Below, piece after piece: positions 52,741 to 61,708 of a stretch of 64,000 nt of DNA (position 1 is the first letter of the stretch; each line of letters starts with the position of its first letter). The DNA lies in NCBI RefSeq assembly GCF_002104765.1, contig NZ_NCXM01000011.1, forward strand, positions 62,001 to 126,000, read 5' to 3'. The position numbers and the translations under genes are program-made. A model generated the notes under the pieces. That model worked only from the letters and a program-made list of their open reading frames with translations, was not told the origin of the DNA and ran no database searches. Origin of the DNA: Mycolicibacterium vulneris (GTDB lineage Bacteria; Actinomycetota; Actinomycetes; Mycobacteriales; Mycobacteriaceae).

Positions 52741-52956
52741 ATGGTTGGCGTGGATCGCTCTCGGAAGTCCGTCATCGCGCCCCGTGCCGGCGCGGCGGTC
52801 AATTCGCACCGTCTGCTCGTCGCCTTCCTCACTGTCACAGTGCTCGTTTGCGCGATCGTCGGCGCCATCGCGGCCGCGGCTATGGGACAAACCACCGCCG
52901 CGCTGCTCATCGCGCTTGTGGCCGGTGGGTGGTTCTCGGCCGCCGTCCTCTGCTGA
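52741..52956 (+). CDS. Small membrane protein
   Basis: A 71-residue protein: about 25 basic/polar residues, then two closely spaced hydrophobic helices (LLVAFLTVTVLVCAIVGAIAAAAMG and ALLIALVAGGWFSAAVLC in parts). ATG 52741 has AAGGAGA 6-12 nt upstream. No family recognised. Followed by a bidirectional hairpin terminator. Confidence 0.65.
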   Translation: MVGVDRSRKSVIAPRAGAAVNSHRLLVAFLTVTVLVCAIVGAIAAAAMGQTTAALLIALVAGGWFSAAVLC

Positions 52957-52965
52957 CCAAATCCG

Positions 52966-52984
52966 TAGCGGCGCGGCGCCGCTA
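52966..52984. terminator. Bidirectional hairpin between the small membrane protein and the orphan protein gene
   Basis: TAGCGGCGC-G-GCGCCGCTA is a perfect inverted repeat (functional stem 7 bp with 5-nt loop) between two convergent stops. Confidence 0.6.
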
Positions 52985-52986
52985 GT

Positions 52987-55122
52987 TCATGCGCCGACGT
53001 CCGACTCTCGACGGCATCGCGGAAGTCGACGCAGTAGGTCTGGATCGCTCGGCACCCGCAGGAGGCGTCGTCCGTCGTCTCCGGCGTCAACGTCGACGGG
53101 TAACTCGGCGCCGGACGCGCCGCCCGGATCGACGAGAAGCTGCAATTCGCCGGAGTCGACGAACAACACGGCATCGTCCTGCGACAGCCGCCACGGATGT
53201 CCATCGGTGGGCCATCGGCCACCGACGGCCCGAATTCCGTCGCCCTCCACTGCCTCACCTTCGTCCGCCTCGGTCTCGACGCAATCGACCCACAATTTCG
53301 CCGGCACCGGACGGAAGTACACCGCGAGGCGTTGCCGGTTGAGGTCCAGGTCGACCGGCATCCCGATCGGAGGGAGCGATGTGCCCTCGGGTTGATCGTT
53401 CAGCGATTTCTTAACCTGACGAGAACCGATGCCGGTGCCGAACCAGTCGATGGTCAGGACAGTGGTGACGTACTGCGCGATCGCCAGGGTCAACAATCCG
53501 CCCGCCCCGGCGGCTCCGACACCAGCGGCCCCCGCTACCCAGGTCACCGGCAGCGCAAGCAGGCCGACGACAGCCGCCGCACCTGCAGCCGTGGCCACTT
53601 TGCCGGCGGCTGTCAGGCTGAAGTCCGCGTTCACGTCCGGCTCGCAGTTCTGCGTCGGTCGCACCCCCACGGTTCGCGGCAGCCGATCGAATCGCTCGCT
53701 GACTCGCTTGACTTCCGCCTCGTACTCCTCAGCGCTGAGGTGCCCGGCGCGCTTCTTCTGACCGGCCAGACTCAGCGTCTGTTCGAGGAGCTCGATGCTG
53801 TCCACGTCCTCGCGTAGCAGCTCTTTCTCCTTCGGGTCGCGCGGGATGTCTCCCAGGCCCATTTCGTACGTCACCTTGAAGTTGGCCTTGAAGTCGTAGA
53901 GCTTGGTGTCGGCGCTCACGGTGCCGTCGACGACCAATCGGCCGTCCTCTGTTCGCGGGACGATATCGGCGTCCAGAGCGTCGAGGCTGCGGTCCTGTCC
54001 GCCGATGCTGATGGTCTTGGGCCCTGCCAGCGCGCAGGGCACATCGGGGTCGAAGTCACTCTCGTCGAGATCGAAACTGTTCATCACGGTGTCACGGACC
54101 TGCCGCAGAATGCTCCAGCCGGTGACGGCCAAAGCCGCCGTCTCGCGAGGGTTTTCGGCGAGGACAGACGGGGGCAGCTCCTCACCGGGCGGCAAGTCGC
54201 GCAGTGTCTGCAGCTGCACCACCATGGATTCCTCGGTGGCCTCGCCGACGTCGAAGCGCTGCACGACGGCGTCGAGTTTCTTGACGGTGCTGTCGTCTCG
54301 GGCCTCGGGGTCGACGTCCAGCGGGGACGGCAGTAATGCCTGAATCCCGTTGTCTCCCATCGCCTCCAGTTGCGGGCGGACCGCATCGGCGATTTGCGCG
54401 GCAAGCGAGTCGAGCACCCGGGTTCTTGCTTCATCGTCGGAGAGGTTGGGGTGCTGCATCTTCTCCAGATTCACCATCAACTCCCCGGCGATGCTGTGGG
54501 TGATCCAGTACGCCTCGGCGTAGTCGAGTTCCCAGCTGATCCGCGGGTCTTGTCCGCCAAGGACCGTGGCCCCGCCCTCACGCCGCTCGATGTGCGGACC
54601 GAACAGCCACCCTACGTGCTGGTCCGGCGACGGGGCGGCCACCAGTACGGGAGCGTCCTGGCATGTGAAGTTGAGGGCGATCGTCTGCTTGCCCGGCTCT
54701 ATTTGGTGCGGCTCAAGCTGGTCGTGAATTGTCAACCGCCCGAACAGCGGAATCTCGTTGTACGCAATCTCGCGCGACTCTCCGGCACGCGGACCATCCG
54801 GGATAGTGATGGTCGCCGGAGGCAGCGATACCAGCGGGATGCAGGTAACCGAATCGATGACGATCTTCGAATCGAAGATCACCAGGTCTATGGCGAAGTG
54901 CCGCACGGGGTCGCGAGTCTCACCGTCGACTTCCTCCTGCCACAGCCGCCGACGAGAGTCGAGGACGAACCAGACGCGATCCAGGGTGAGGTCGAGGGTG
55001 GCCGTCGCGGAGTAGCCGGTGCCGTCGACGGACTGTGTGTACTTGTCGCCGCTGAACATCCCGACCGTCTGATCCTGCACGCGTTCGCGATGAATTTCGA
55101 TGATCGTGTCGGGTCGATGCAT
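52987..55122 (-). CDS. Large orphan protein of unknown function
   Basis: A 711-residue protein that I do not recognise. Residues 1-190 look beta-rich (repeated alternating strands, e.g. SATATLDLTLDRVWFVLDSRRR, HFAIDLVIFDSKIVIDSVTC in parts); 200-290 helical and acidic; 360-440 beta-rich again (DALDADIVPR, LVVDGTVSADTKLYDFKANF); 445-500 a charged coiled region; 515-570 a long hydrophobic Ala/Gly/Val stretch that could enter a membrane (VATAAGAAAVVGLLALPVTW and following); then a beta-rich end. No signal peptide. The alternating strand pattern recalls lipid-binding TULIP-type proteins, but that is only a guess. Lies 48 bp downstream of the ferredoxin reductase gene on the same strand, perhaps the last operon gene. 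No clear ribosome site. Confidence 0.75.
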   Translation of the reverse strand: MHRPDTIIEIHRERVQDQTVGMFSGDKYTQSVDGTGYSATATLDLTLDRVWFVLDSRRRLWQEEVDGETRDPVRHFAIDLVIFDSKIVIDSVTCIPLVSLPPATITIPDGPRAGESREIAYNEIPLFGRLTIHDQLEPHQIEPGKQTIALNFTCQDAPVLVAAPSPDQHVGWLFGPHIERREGGATVLGGQDPRISWELDYAEAYWITHSIAGELMVNLEKMQHPNLSDDEARTRVLDSLAAQIADAVRPQLEAMGDNGIQALLPSPLDVDPEARDDSTVKKLDAVVQRFDVGEATEESMVVQLQTLRDLPPGEELPPSVLAENPRETAALAVTGWSILRQVRDTVMNSFDLDESDFDPDVPCALAGPKTISIGGQDRSLDALDADIVPRTEDGRLVVDGTVSADTKLYDFKANFKVTYEMGLGDIPRDPKEKELLREDVDSIELLEQTLSLAGQKKRAGHLSAEEYEAEVKRVSERFDRLPRTVGVRPTQNCEPDVNADFSLTAAGKVATAAGAAAVVGLLALPVTWVAGAAGVGAAGAGGLLTLAIAQYVTTVLTIDWFGTGIGSRQVKKSLNDQPEGTSLPPIGMPVDLDLNRQRLAVYFRPVPAKLWVDCVETEADEGEAVEGDGIRAVGGRWPTDGHPWRLSQDDAVLFVDSGELQLLVDPGGASGAELPVDVDAGDDGRRLLRVPSDPDLLRRLPRCRRESDVGA

Positions 55123-55170
55123 ATGGATGCTGTACCCAAAAAGGCTTGCCGCGAGTCGAGTCCGGCTGTG

Positions 55171-56388
55171 CTAATCCGGTCGACTCGGCGGGAATTCGGC
55201 GCGCTTCTCGAGGGCCTCCCGATAGGCATGGACCCGGCCCGGGATCGTGCCGAGCACCGCGATGGTGCGACCGCCACGCCCGTAAGCGCCGATGAACTCC
55301 CAGGTGCCCGGATCGCCTTCGATGATCTTGACAGCGTCGTAATCCGTTGGCATACCTAGCATCTGCAGCTTGACGTCATATTGGTCGGACCAGAAATACG
55401 GCGCCGCGCCGAAGGCCTCGGCGTGCTCGGGCCCAGCCAGCAGGGTGCGCGCCGCGGCCTCGCCCTGACGTGCCGCGTCGTCCCAGTGTTCAGTACGCAG
55501 ATGGCGCTCGTACAGCGGATGCCACCAGCGCGCCACGTCCCCCGCGGCGACCACATTGCCGTCGCCCGTGTCGCCCTCGGCGGCGCCGGTGGCATCACAG
55601 ACCACCCCGTCATCCAGATGCAGACCCGAGCCTTCAAGCCAGGCCGTGGCGGGAGTAACACCGAGCCCGACGATCACTACATCAGCCGGAACCTGCGAAC
55701 CGTCGGTGAGTCGAACTGCTTCCACCCGCCCATTGCCGACGAATTCGTCGACGCCCACGCCGACGCGCAGGTCCACACCATGTTCGCGATGCAACTTCGC
55801 CCAGCAAGGCGCCAACTCCGCACCTAACGCTTGGACCAGCGGCCCGGCGGCCTTCTCCACGAGCGTCACATCCAGCCCGAGCAATCGGCAGGTCGCAGCC
55901 ACCTCACTGCCGATGAACCCGCCCCCTACCACCACGACGCGAGGACGCGAACCGAGTCGCTCCCGAATTCCCAAGCAGTCATTGACCGTACGCAGCAGGA
56001 ACACGCCGTCCAAAGTCGGTCCGCCCGGCCATTTTCGCGGTTCAGCGCCGCTGGCGATGACAAGCCCGTCGAAGCCTAAGGACAGGTTCTGGCCATCGTC
56101 GCGGACCTGGACGGTACGTGCGGACATGTCGAGGCTTACCGCGGAAGCCCCTCTGATTACCCGCGCATCCATGTCGAACTGCGGCGCCATGTCTACGCCT
56201 GCCCGGTGCACCTGACCGCTGAGTAGCTTCTTCGATAATGGTGGCCGATGGTAGGGAGCCTGCCGTTCGGCGCCAACGATGGTGAGGGCACCGTCGTAGC
56301 CGTCCTGTCGCAGCGTCTCCGCCGCCCGCATTCCTGCCACGCCGGCACCAACCACGACTACCTGCTGTAATTGACGATTCGCCGGCAT
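55171..56388 (-). CDS. FAD-dependent ferredoxin reductase
   Basis: A 405-residue pyridine nucleotide-disulfide-type reductase of the putidaredoxin-reductase group: FAD motif VVVVGAGVAGMRAAETLRQ, YHRPPLSKKLLSG, NAD motif VVVVGGGFIGSEVAATCRLLG, and the second FAD segment VVAAGDVARWWHP. It passes electrons from NAD(P)H to the ferredoxin encoded 4 bp upstream. ATG 56388 is preferred; an upstream in-frame ATG at 56409 would overlap the ferredoxin gene. Confidence 0.92.
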   Translation of the reverse strand: MPANRQLQQVVVVGAGVAGMRAAETLRQDGYDGALTIVGAERQAPYHRPPLSKKLLSGQVHRAGVDMAPQFDMDARVIRGASAVSLDMSARTVQVRDDGQNLSLGFDGLVIASGAEPRKWPGGPTLDGVFLLRTVNDCLGIRERLGSRPRVVVVGGGFIGSEVAATCRLLGLDVTLVEKAAGPLVQALGAELAPCWAKLHREHGVDLRVGVGVDEFVGNGRVEAVRLTDGSQVPADVVIVGLGVTPATAWLEGSGLHLDDGVVCDATGAAEGDTGDGNVVAAGDVARWWHPLYERHLRTEHWDDAARQGEAAARTLLAGPEHAEAFGAAPYFWSDQYDVKLQMLGMPTDYDAVKIIEGDPGTWEFIGAYGRGGRTIAVLGTIPGRVHAYREALEKRAEFPPSRPD

Positions 56389-56392
56389 TGCG

Positions 56393-56581
56393 TCAGTCCT
56401 CCACCACAATCGCCCGGGTCGGGCAGGACACTTCGGCGGCCTTCAGCGGCCCGCGTAACTCCCGCGGCGGATGCGCGTCGAGCAGGTGTAGTCCGTCTTC
56501 TCGTACGTCAAAAACCTCGCGGCACAGGCTCATACACACACCGTTGCCGTCGCAGGTATCAAGGTCCACCGAAACCCTCAT
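56393..56581 (-). CDS. Small ferredoxin
   Basis: A 62-residue ferredoxin: VDLDTCDGNGVCMSLCREVF gives C-x5-C-x3-C and SCPTRAIVVED the last Cys-Pro. This is the [3Fe-4S]/[4Fe-4S] type that serves P450s and oxygenases. Its ATG overlaps the stop of the diiron-protein gene (ATGA) and the reductase follows, so the three form an electron-transfer operon. Confidence 0.92.
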   Translation of the reverse strand: MRVSVDLDTCDGNGVCMSLCREVFDVREDGLHLLDAHPPRELRGPLKAAEVSCPTRAIVVED

Positions 56582-57492
56582 CGGACTGCGGCCTTTCCTT
56601 CTATCTGTGCCCGTTCGCGGGCGGCCTTGGCCGCCGGCGAATTCTTGATGTACTCGACTGCCATCGTCGTGACGGCTTCGGGGCCCGGGTGATGGGAAGG
56701 CCGCATGTACCTAGCGGGTTGCGTCACCATCAGCTGCCAGGGACCGGGCAACTTGTATTCGCGGGCCGCACGCCACCAATCGCGCCAACGCCACTTCTGA
56801 TCGATGGTCGGATCGTGGGCCATCAGGTATTTCGCTCCGGCAATCCACCAGCCGTAAAACAGCGGAGTAGTCATCAGCATGGAGAAGGCCCTGATGAAGT
56901 AGTTGCCGCACACATGTTGGTAGACGTCGAACACCAGTGAGCGGTGTTCGACCTCCTCGGCGCCGTGCCAGCGCAACAGATCCAGCATCATCGGGTCGGT
57001 GCCGGCGTAATCCAGACCGCGGTTCTGCAGCACCCATTGGCCCAACATCGCGGTGTAATGTTCCAGCGCTGCCACGTCGGCCAGACGCCGATACAGCCAC
57101 CACCGCTTCATCGCCGGCGGAAACCACTTGGGCGGATCACCCAGCGCCACCGACAGCATTTTCCGGAGTCGCGAGGTGTACGGCTTGGTGTCGATGCCTT
57201 GTTCAGCCAAATGGTCGAGCACCACCTGGTGCGCCCAGGCATGCCAGGACTCCTGCTGGATGAACGGCTTGATCGCCGCCTCCAGCTCCGGGTCATCGAC
57301 CAGCGATGATGCTTCCAGGACCGCCTTGATGAAGTGCCGCTCGCCTTCGGGTAGCAGCAGATGCAAGACGTTCATCATGTGCGTTGCGAACGGGTCGTCG
57401 GGCACCCAGTGCAGTGGCGTCTCGGACCAGTCGAATCGGACCATCCGGCGATAGCGCGGGTGTCCGTCGTGGTGAAGTTGCACTTCGGGCAT
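56578..57492 (-). CDS. Ferritin-like diiron metal-dependent hydrolase/oxygenase (PF10118-type)
   Basis: A 304-residue helical protein with paired metal motifs: FIQQESWHAWAHQ (ExxxHxxxH), AALEHYTAMLG, and WHGAEEVEHRSLVFDVYQHV (EExxH). These fit the putative metal-dependent hydrolase family, which resembles diiron oxygenases. Co-transcription with a ferredoxin and its reductase suggests it is in fact an electron-consuming diiron oxygenase. ATG 57492 has GGGAGGAGC upstream; homology starts there although the frame runs further up. A 23-bp inverted repeat precedes the ribosome site. Confidence 0.87.
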   Translation of the reverse strand: MPEVQLHHDGHPRYRRMVRFDWSETPLHWVPDDPFATHMMNVLHLLLPEGERHFIKAVLEASSLVDDPELEAAIKPFIQQESWHAWAHQVVLDHLAEQGIDTKPYTSRLRKMLSVALGDPPKWFPPAMKRWWLYRRLADVAALEHYTAMLGQWVLQNRGLDYAGTDPMMLDLLRWHGAEEVEHRSLVFDVYQHVCGNYFIRAFSMLMTTPLFYGWWIAGAKYLMAHDPTIDQKWRWRDWWRAAREYKLPGPWQLMVTQPARYMRPSHHPGPEAVTTMAVEYIKNSPAAKAARERAQIEGKAAVR

Positions 57493-57508
57493 CAGAAGCT
57501 CCTCCCGC

Positions 57509-57531
57509 CGACCGACCGTGCTTGTCGGTCG
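57509..57531 (-). promoter_or_regulatory. TetR-type operator upstream of the diiron/ferredoxin operon
   Basis: CGACCGAC and GTCGGTCG form perfect 8-bp arms with a 7-bp spacer, directly upstream of the ribosome site of the first gene. No regulator gene is adjacent. Confidence 0.6.
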
Positions 57532-57766
57532 ATCCGTTTTTCCATCGCAAGAAACAAAGTCGACTCGCGACCGAACCGGACTGAAGGCGCCGATTCGTTG
57601 CGAACAACCGTTCACTGGCTGCGTACCCGCGCAAGTGGTCGGTCATGCGTGCCGGCGGTACCAGGAAGCTGAGAATTCGCTGCTGGGCTCTGAACGCGAG
57701 ACCATGCGCGGCCCTCACGCCGGAATACGGTGGAAACCCTGATGTGGGATCTGACCTGCGGTTTCT

Positions 57767-57795
57767 TGGTGGAGCTAAGGGGACTCGAACCCCTG
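57767..57795 (-). repeat. 29-bp copy of the tRNA-Ala 3' end (attachment-site remnant)
   Basis: This 29-bp sequence is identical to 61709-61737, the CCA, acceptor 3' strand and T-arm of tRNA-Ala(GGC). No 5' part of a tRNA is attached. Such displaced tRNA 3' ends mark the far boundary of elements integrated by tyrosine recombinases. Confidence 0.8.
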
Positions 57796-58327
57796 CCCCT
57801 GACTTGACCAGGCAAAATGCCTATTTAGCTGCAGGTTCGATCCGTTTCGGTCCATTTCAGTCCCGCACGTTACCTGTGGTTTCGTTTTCGGGTCTTGACG
57901 ACGTCAAGAGCGCGCACCTCGAACTCAGCCGACGAATCGCGGGTATGGATAAGCGCCAAATCGACTTCGCCGAGCCCGACACCGGTCCTCTCCCCTATGA
58001 ACGCCGACGACACCGGCCGGGATGAGACGCCATCCGCGTGGCGCATCACCCGCCCAGTCGAAAAAGGACGTGAAGCCATTCAAGATCCGCCATGTGTGTT
58101 GCGCTGGTCTCGGAATCGCCGTGGCGGCAGTTGCCGTTACGGGTCCCACCCCAGTGGGAGGCCACCTGCTTGGTCCACTGATATGGCGTGTTCATCGCGT
58201 GCGCCCAGCCCACCGCTGGTCTTGAAGTGCGAAATCGGGGAGCCGGAATCGGCTTGACAGTACGACGCGGCATCCGTGTCGGTGGCGCACTCTAGAACCA
58301 CAAGCGATACGAGTGAAAGGTTCAGTT
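57796..58327. other. Region inside the att-bounded segment without a recognised gene
   Basis: No convincing gene. Near the attachment copy are a small inverted repeat (AGGCA-AAA-TGCCT, 57810-57822) and three tandem 10-bp units of the form RRTCCNTTTC (about 57839-57868), reminiscent of integrase arm sites. A -35-like TTGACA lies at 58254-58259 upstream of the Hsp20 gene but without a well-spaced -10. Confidence 0.4.
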
Positions 58328-58789
58328 ATGGCTCTGCCTGTACGACGTACCAGCACCACCCCTACAACGTGGCGCCCATACCGTGGGTTCGAGGACATCT
58401 ATTCGGAGTTCGACCGGCTGGTCCAGTCGCTAGTCAGTGCTCCCGGCGGTGACGGTGCCTGGTTGCCCGCCGCTGATGTGTCAGAGACTGACGCTGCCTA
58501 CATCGTCGAGATCGAGTTGCCCGGTGTGCACCGTGAGGACGTCGATGTGGAACTGGACGGCAATGAACTTGTGGTCACTGGTGAAGTCAAGGAGAAGAAA
58601 CGCGAGGGTCTGCTGCGGCGTCGCACCCGCCGCGTCGGGAATTTCGAGTATCGCGTGACCCTGCCGGGTGACTTCAGGCCCGATGACGTCGAGGCTTCTC
58701 TTGCACATGGTGTGTTGACTATTCAGGTTCCGAAGGCGCAAACAACCAAGCACAGCAAGATCGAGGTGTCGGAATCGAGCAGCAAATAA
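58328..58789 (+). CDS. Hsp20/alpha-crystallin small heat-shock protein
   Basis: A 153-residue Hsp20: N-terminal RGFEDIYSEFDRLVQSLV, alpha-crystallin domain (about 45-140) with IVEIELPGVHREDVDVELDGNELVV split over two strands, and the late-domain signature ASLAHGVLTIQVPKA. It forms oligomers that hold unfolded proteins. ATG 58328 with GAAAGG upstream. No HspR-type HAIR box seen nearby. Inside the tRNA-Ala-bounded segment, followed by relic DNA. Confidence 0.92.
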   Translation: MALPVRRTSTTPTTWRPYRGFEDIYSEFDRLVQSLVSAPGGDGAWLPAADVSETDAAYIVEIELPGVHREDVDVELDGNELVVTGEVKEKKREGLLRRRTRRVGNFEYRVTLPGDFRPDDVEASLAHGVLTIQVPKAQTTKHSKIEVSESSSK

Positions 58790-58869
58790 GCCATCCGCCG
58801 CACCGAAATCTTAATTCTGGCAGGCCACTTCCGTTCCAAACGTTGGCAGCGCCGCCTGCATCGGCTGCT

Positions 58870-59115
58870 TCATCGGTTGGCTGGCTCATGACCGAGCAAC
58901 CTCAGAAGATCAGCCTGAAGAAAGCGCACGCCCGCTGCCAGTGCTGTGTCGACGGATTTTTTGAATTCGGGTCTACCAAGCGCAATGACCTCGCCAGGGC
59001 GATGCTCAACCAGCCGAAGAGCTCCGGCAACATCCGTTTGGTGTCCTCGCCCCTTGTCGCCCGCGGCCGAGTGAAAGAAGCGTTCGAACAGCGGGATTGT
59101 CGTTGGATGGCTCAC
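58870..59115 (-). pseudogene. Possible relic of a DUF1931 (histone-fold) protein
   Basis: A minus-strand frame of 81 codons from GTG 59115, with AGGAG 8-12 nt upstream, begins MSHPTTIPLFERFFHSAAG, similar to the start of DUF1931 histone-fold proteins (FERFFRAAAG in those I remember), then departs after DKG into unrelated sequence. DUF1931 genes often accompany Hsp20 and stress genes. Either a truncated relic or an unrelated small gene; low certainty. The rest of 58790-59356 shows nothing recognisable. Confidence 0.35.
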
Positions 59116-59356
59116 CCATCAACTCCTGATCAATTGGTTAAACGACGCGCTGCTTCTCGGTGATGTCCTACAGTCCGGACTAGCTTGCCGCGGCCCAGCC
59201 GGTAGCGCCTGAGCCTCACAGAACGAGCACGTCGCGTTCGAGTTGACCCTCTAGAACAGGTTTTCGGGTGTACCGATGTGCCGAAGGGTATCCACCGGTA
59301 CATACTTGGGGGCGAGCGCTCCGGATAATGAGCATATTTGGACGGTGTCGTAAATC

Positions 59357-59686
59357 ATGGCTGACACAAACGTTCTGGTGACGGGTGGTTCTGGCTTCAT
59401 CGGCTCGCATTGCGTTGTCGCGCTGCTAAAAAGCGGGTACGGGGTCCGCGCGACTGTGACATCGCCCGAACGCGAGGCCGATGTGCGCGACATGTTGGAG
59501 CGTGCCGGTGTCAACGCCTTGGACACACTAACTTTCACCGTCGCCGACCTCACGTCCGACGATGAATGGCCCGAGGCGGTCGACGGCAGCGACTTTGTGC
59601 TTCATGTCGCCTCGCCCTACCCACCGGATGAACCCAAGAATGAAGACGAGGTCATCGTGCCGGCGCCGAAATCGGCTGAGCCATAG
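59357..59686 (+). pseudogene. NAD-dependent epimerase/dehydrogenase, N-terminal fragment
   Basis: Starts normally (MADTNVLVTGGSGFIGSHCV, Rossmann GGSGFIG; LTFTVADLTSDDEWPEAVDG; LHVASPYPPDEPKNEDEVIVPA), but stops after 109 codons where the family has about 340; the catalytic YxxxK part is lost. The sequence after the break belongs to a carboxyltransferase fragment. The first 100 residues match dihydroflavonol-reductase-like enzymes. Start ATG 59357. Confidence 0.75.
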
Positions 59687-59928
59687 TGAACTTCGATGGA
59701 CCGATCGTGTTCTGTGTGATCTCGCGCTACCACGGCGGAGCCTTCGTCGTGTTCTCCAACGCGCTGAACGAGAACATGCAAGTGCTCGCCGTCGAGGGAT
59801 CGTTCTCCTCGGTTATCGGCGGCGCACCCGCGGCAGCGGTGGTCGCCGAATCCGTCGAGCGCGGGATGGCGCGGACTATCGCGGCGCCCGCGGGCAGCGG
59901 CAAGAACCTCAACCGCGAGGCCGGCTGA
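59686..59928 (+). pseudogene. Carboxyltransferase (acyl-CoA carboxylase beta-type) fragment
   Basis: FDGPIVFCVISRYHGGAFVVFSNALNENMQVLAVEGSFSSVIGGAPAAAVV (here in continuous parts) is an internal piece of an acetyl/propionyl-CoA carboxylase-type carboxyltransferase domain, with the YHGGAF and IGGAPAAAVV elements. Both ends of the normal domain (about 500 residues) are missing. It is fused by deletion to the epimerase fragment; the two frames touch at 59686. Confidence 0.7.
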
Positions 59929-59943
59929 GCTGCGGGTGGGCCG

Positions 59944-61458
59944 ATGTCACGCATCAGTTGCCCTGTCCTAGCCGCGAAGGTGGTTGCGGCCGAGGAGGCC
60001 GTGGCGCACATCCACGATGGCGACAACGTGGGGTTCAGCGGGTTCACCGGCGCCGGCTATCCCAAGGCGGTCCCCGCCGCGCTGGCCGCAACTATGATCC
60101 GGGCCCACGACGAGGGACGGCAGTTCCAGGTCGGGCTGTGGACCGGCGCGTCGACGGCACCCGACGCCGACGGCGTACTGGCCGCTGCCCACGGGATCTC
60201 GACCCGGCTGCCGTACAACTCCGACCCCACGCTGCGCGGCATGATCAACGCCGGCGACGTTCGCTACATCGACGCGCACCTGAGCCACTCCGCGCAGCAG
60301 ATGTGGTTCGGCTTCTACGGCAAGCTCAACGTGGCGGTCGTGGAGGTGACCGCGGCCCTGGGGGACGGGGTGCTGGTGCCCAGCTCGTCGGTGGGCAACA
60401 ACAAGACCTGGCTCGACCAGGCCGAGCGGGTAATCCTCGAGGTCAACCACTGGCAGCCGCGTGAGCTGGAGGGCTTCCATGACGTCTACTACGGCACCGC
60501 GCTGCCGCCTTCGCGCCGCCCGATCATGCTCACCGAGGCATTGCAACGCATCGGCGAGCCATACCTGCACGTCGACCCCGACAAGGTTGTCGCCGTGGTC
60601 GAGACGCGCCGCCCCGACCGCAATGCGCCGTTCAGCCCCCCCGACGACACCTCGCGGGCGATCGCCGGGCACCTGGTGGATTTCCTACGCCACGAGGTCC
60701 GCGCCGGCCGGATGCCGCAGGGGCTGCTGCCAATCCAGTCCGGCGTCGGCAACGTCGCCAACGCCGTCTTGGCCGGGCTCGACGACAGCGAGTTCACCGA
60801 CCTGGTCGCGTTTACCGAAGTGCTGCAGGACGGCATGCTCGACCTGCTCGACTCCGGGACGCTGCGGGCGGCGTCGGCCACGTCGTTTGGGCTGTCCAGC
60901 GACGGCATGCGCCGATTCAGGGCCGGCATTGACGGCTACAAGGGCCGCATCCTGCTGCGCAGTCAGGAAATCTCCAACCACCCGGAGGTGGTGCGCCGGC
61001 TCGGGGTGCTGGCCATGAACGGCATGATCGAGGCCGACATCTACGGCAACGTGAACTCCACCCACATCATGGGCAGTGCGATCATGAACGGCATCGGCGG
61101 GAGTGGGGACTTCGCGCGCAACGGGTTCTGCAGCTTCTTCCTGTCGCCCTCGACGGCCAAGGGTGGTGCCATCTCGGCGATCGTCCCGATGGTCAGTCAC
61201 GTCGACCACACCGAGCACGACGTAGACGTCGTCGTGACCGAGCAGGGCCTCGCCGACCTGCGCGGGCTGGCTCCCCGGGACCGGGCCCCGCGGATCATCG
61301 AGCGCTGTGCGCATCCGTCGTTCCGAGATCAGCTGCGCGATTACTTCGACCGTGCGCTCGCGGCCCGGCCGAACGCCCGCCACACCCCACACCTGCTAGG
61401 CGAGGCGCTGTCGTGGCATCAGCGCTACCTCGACTCGGGAAGCATGCTGACCGTGTGA
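59944..61458 (+). CDS. Acetyl-CoA hydrolase/transferase family protein
   Basis: A 504-residue CoA-transferase of the Ach1/Cat1 group: GFSGFTGAGYPKAVPAALA, SSSVGNNKTWLDQAERVI, IQSGVGNVANAVLAGL, GNVNSTHIMGSAIMNGIGGSGDFARN (part), and the catalytic-Glu motif VVVTEQGLADLRGLAPRDRA. It moves CoA between acetate and succinate or hydrolyses acetyl-CoA. Length is complete. It is the last gene inside the tRNA-Ala-bounded segment and follows the carboxyltransferase relic by 15 bp. Confidence 0.94.
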   Translation: MSRISCPVLAAKVVAAEEAVAHIHDGDNVGFSGFTGAGYPKAVPAALAATMIRAHDEGRQFQVGLWTGASTAPDADGVLAAAHGISTRLPYNSDPTLRGMINAGDVRYIDAHLSHSAQQMWFGFYGKLNVAVVEVTAALGDGVLVPSSSVGNNKTWLDQAERVILEVNHWQPRELEGFHDVYYGTALPPSRRPIMLTEALQRIGEPYLHVDPDKVVAVVETRRPDRNAPFSPPDDTSRAIAGHLVDFLRHEVRAGRMPQGLLPIQSGVGNVANAVLAGLDDSEFTDLVAFTEVLQDGMLDLLDSGTLRAASATSFGLSSDGMRRFRAGIDGYKGRILLRSQEISNHPEVVRRLGVLAMNGMIEADIYGNVNSTHIMGSAIMNGIGGSGDFARNGFCSFFLSPSTAKGGAISAIVPMVSHVDHTEHDVDVVVTEQGLADLRGLAPRDRAPRIIERCAHPSFRDQLRDYFDRALAARPNARHTPHLLGEALSWHQRYLDSGSMLTV

Positions 61459-61708
61459 CATGAGCTCTGCAGTGCTGCTCGAGCGCAACCTGCACCCTGA
61501 CCCACATGACCAAACTCGCGCAGAGCCGTGAGATCGTCCGCCAGTTCGCCGCGCAATCTGCCGCAGCTGTTGATCAGGGTCGGCCAGGCACCCGCACCCG
61601 TGGTTGAGCCTGTTGCCACGCGCGCCACCCGGTTCTGGAATTTCGCGGCTAGCGACCATCGCAAATGACGTGGCCCGTTTGGACATATGTACAGATAGGG
61701 TCTTTCCC

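Noticed and set aside
57767-58150. Possible tmRNA (ssrA) ending in a tRNA-Ala-like 3' end
   Set aside because: There is no matching 5' GGGGCTA acceptor half at the expected distance and no tag-peptide frame; the 29 bp are identical to tRNA-Ala(GGC), so an attachment-site copy explains it better.
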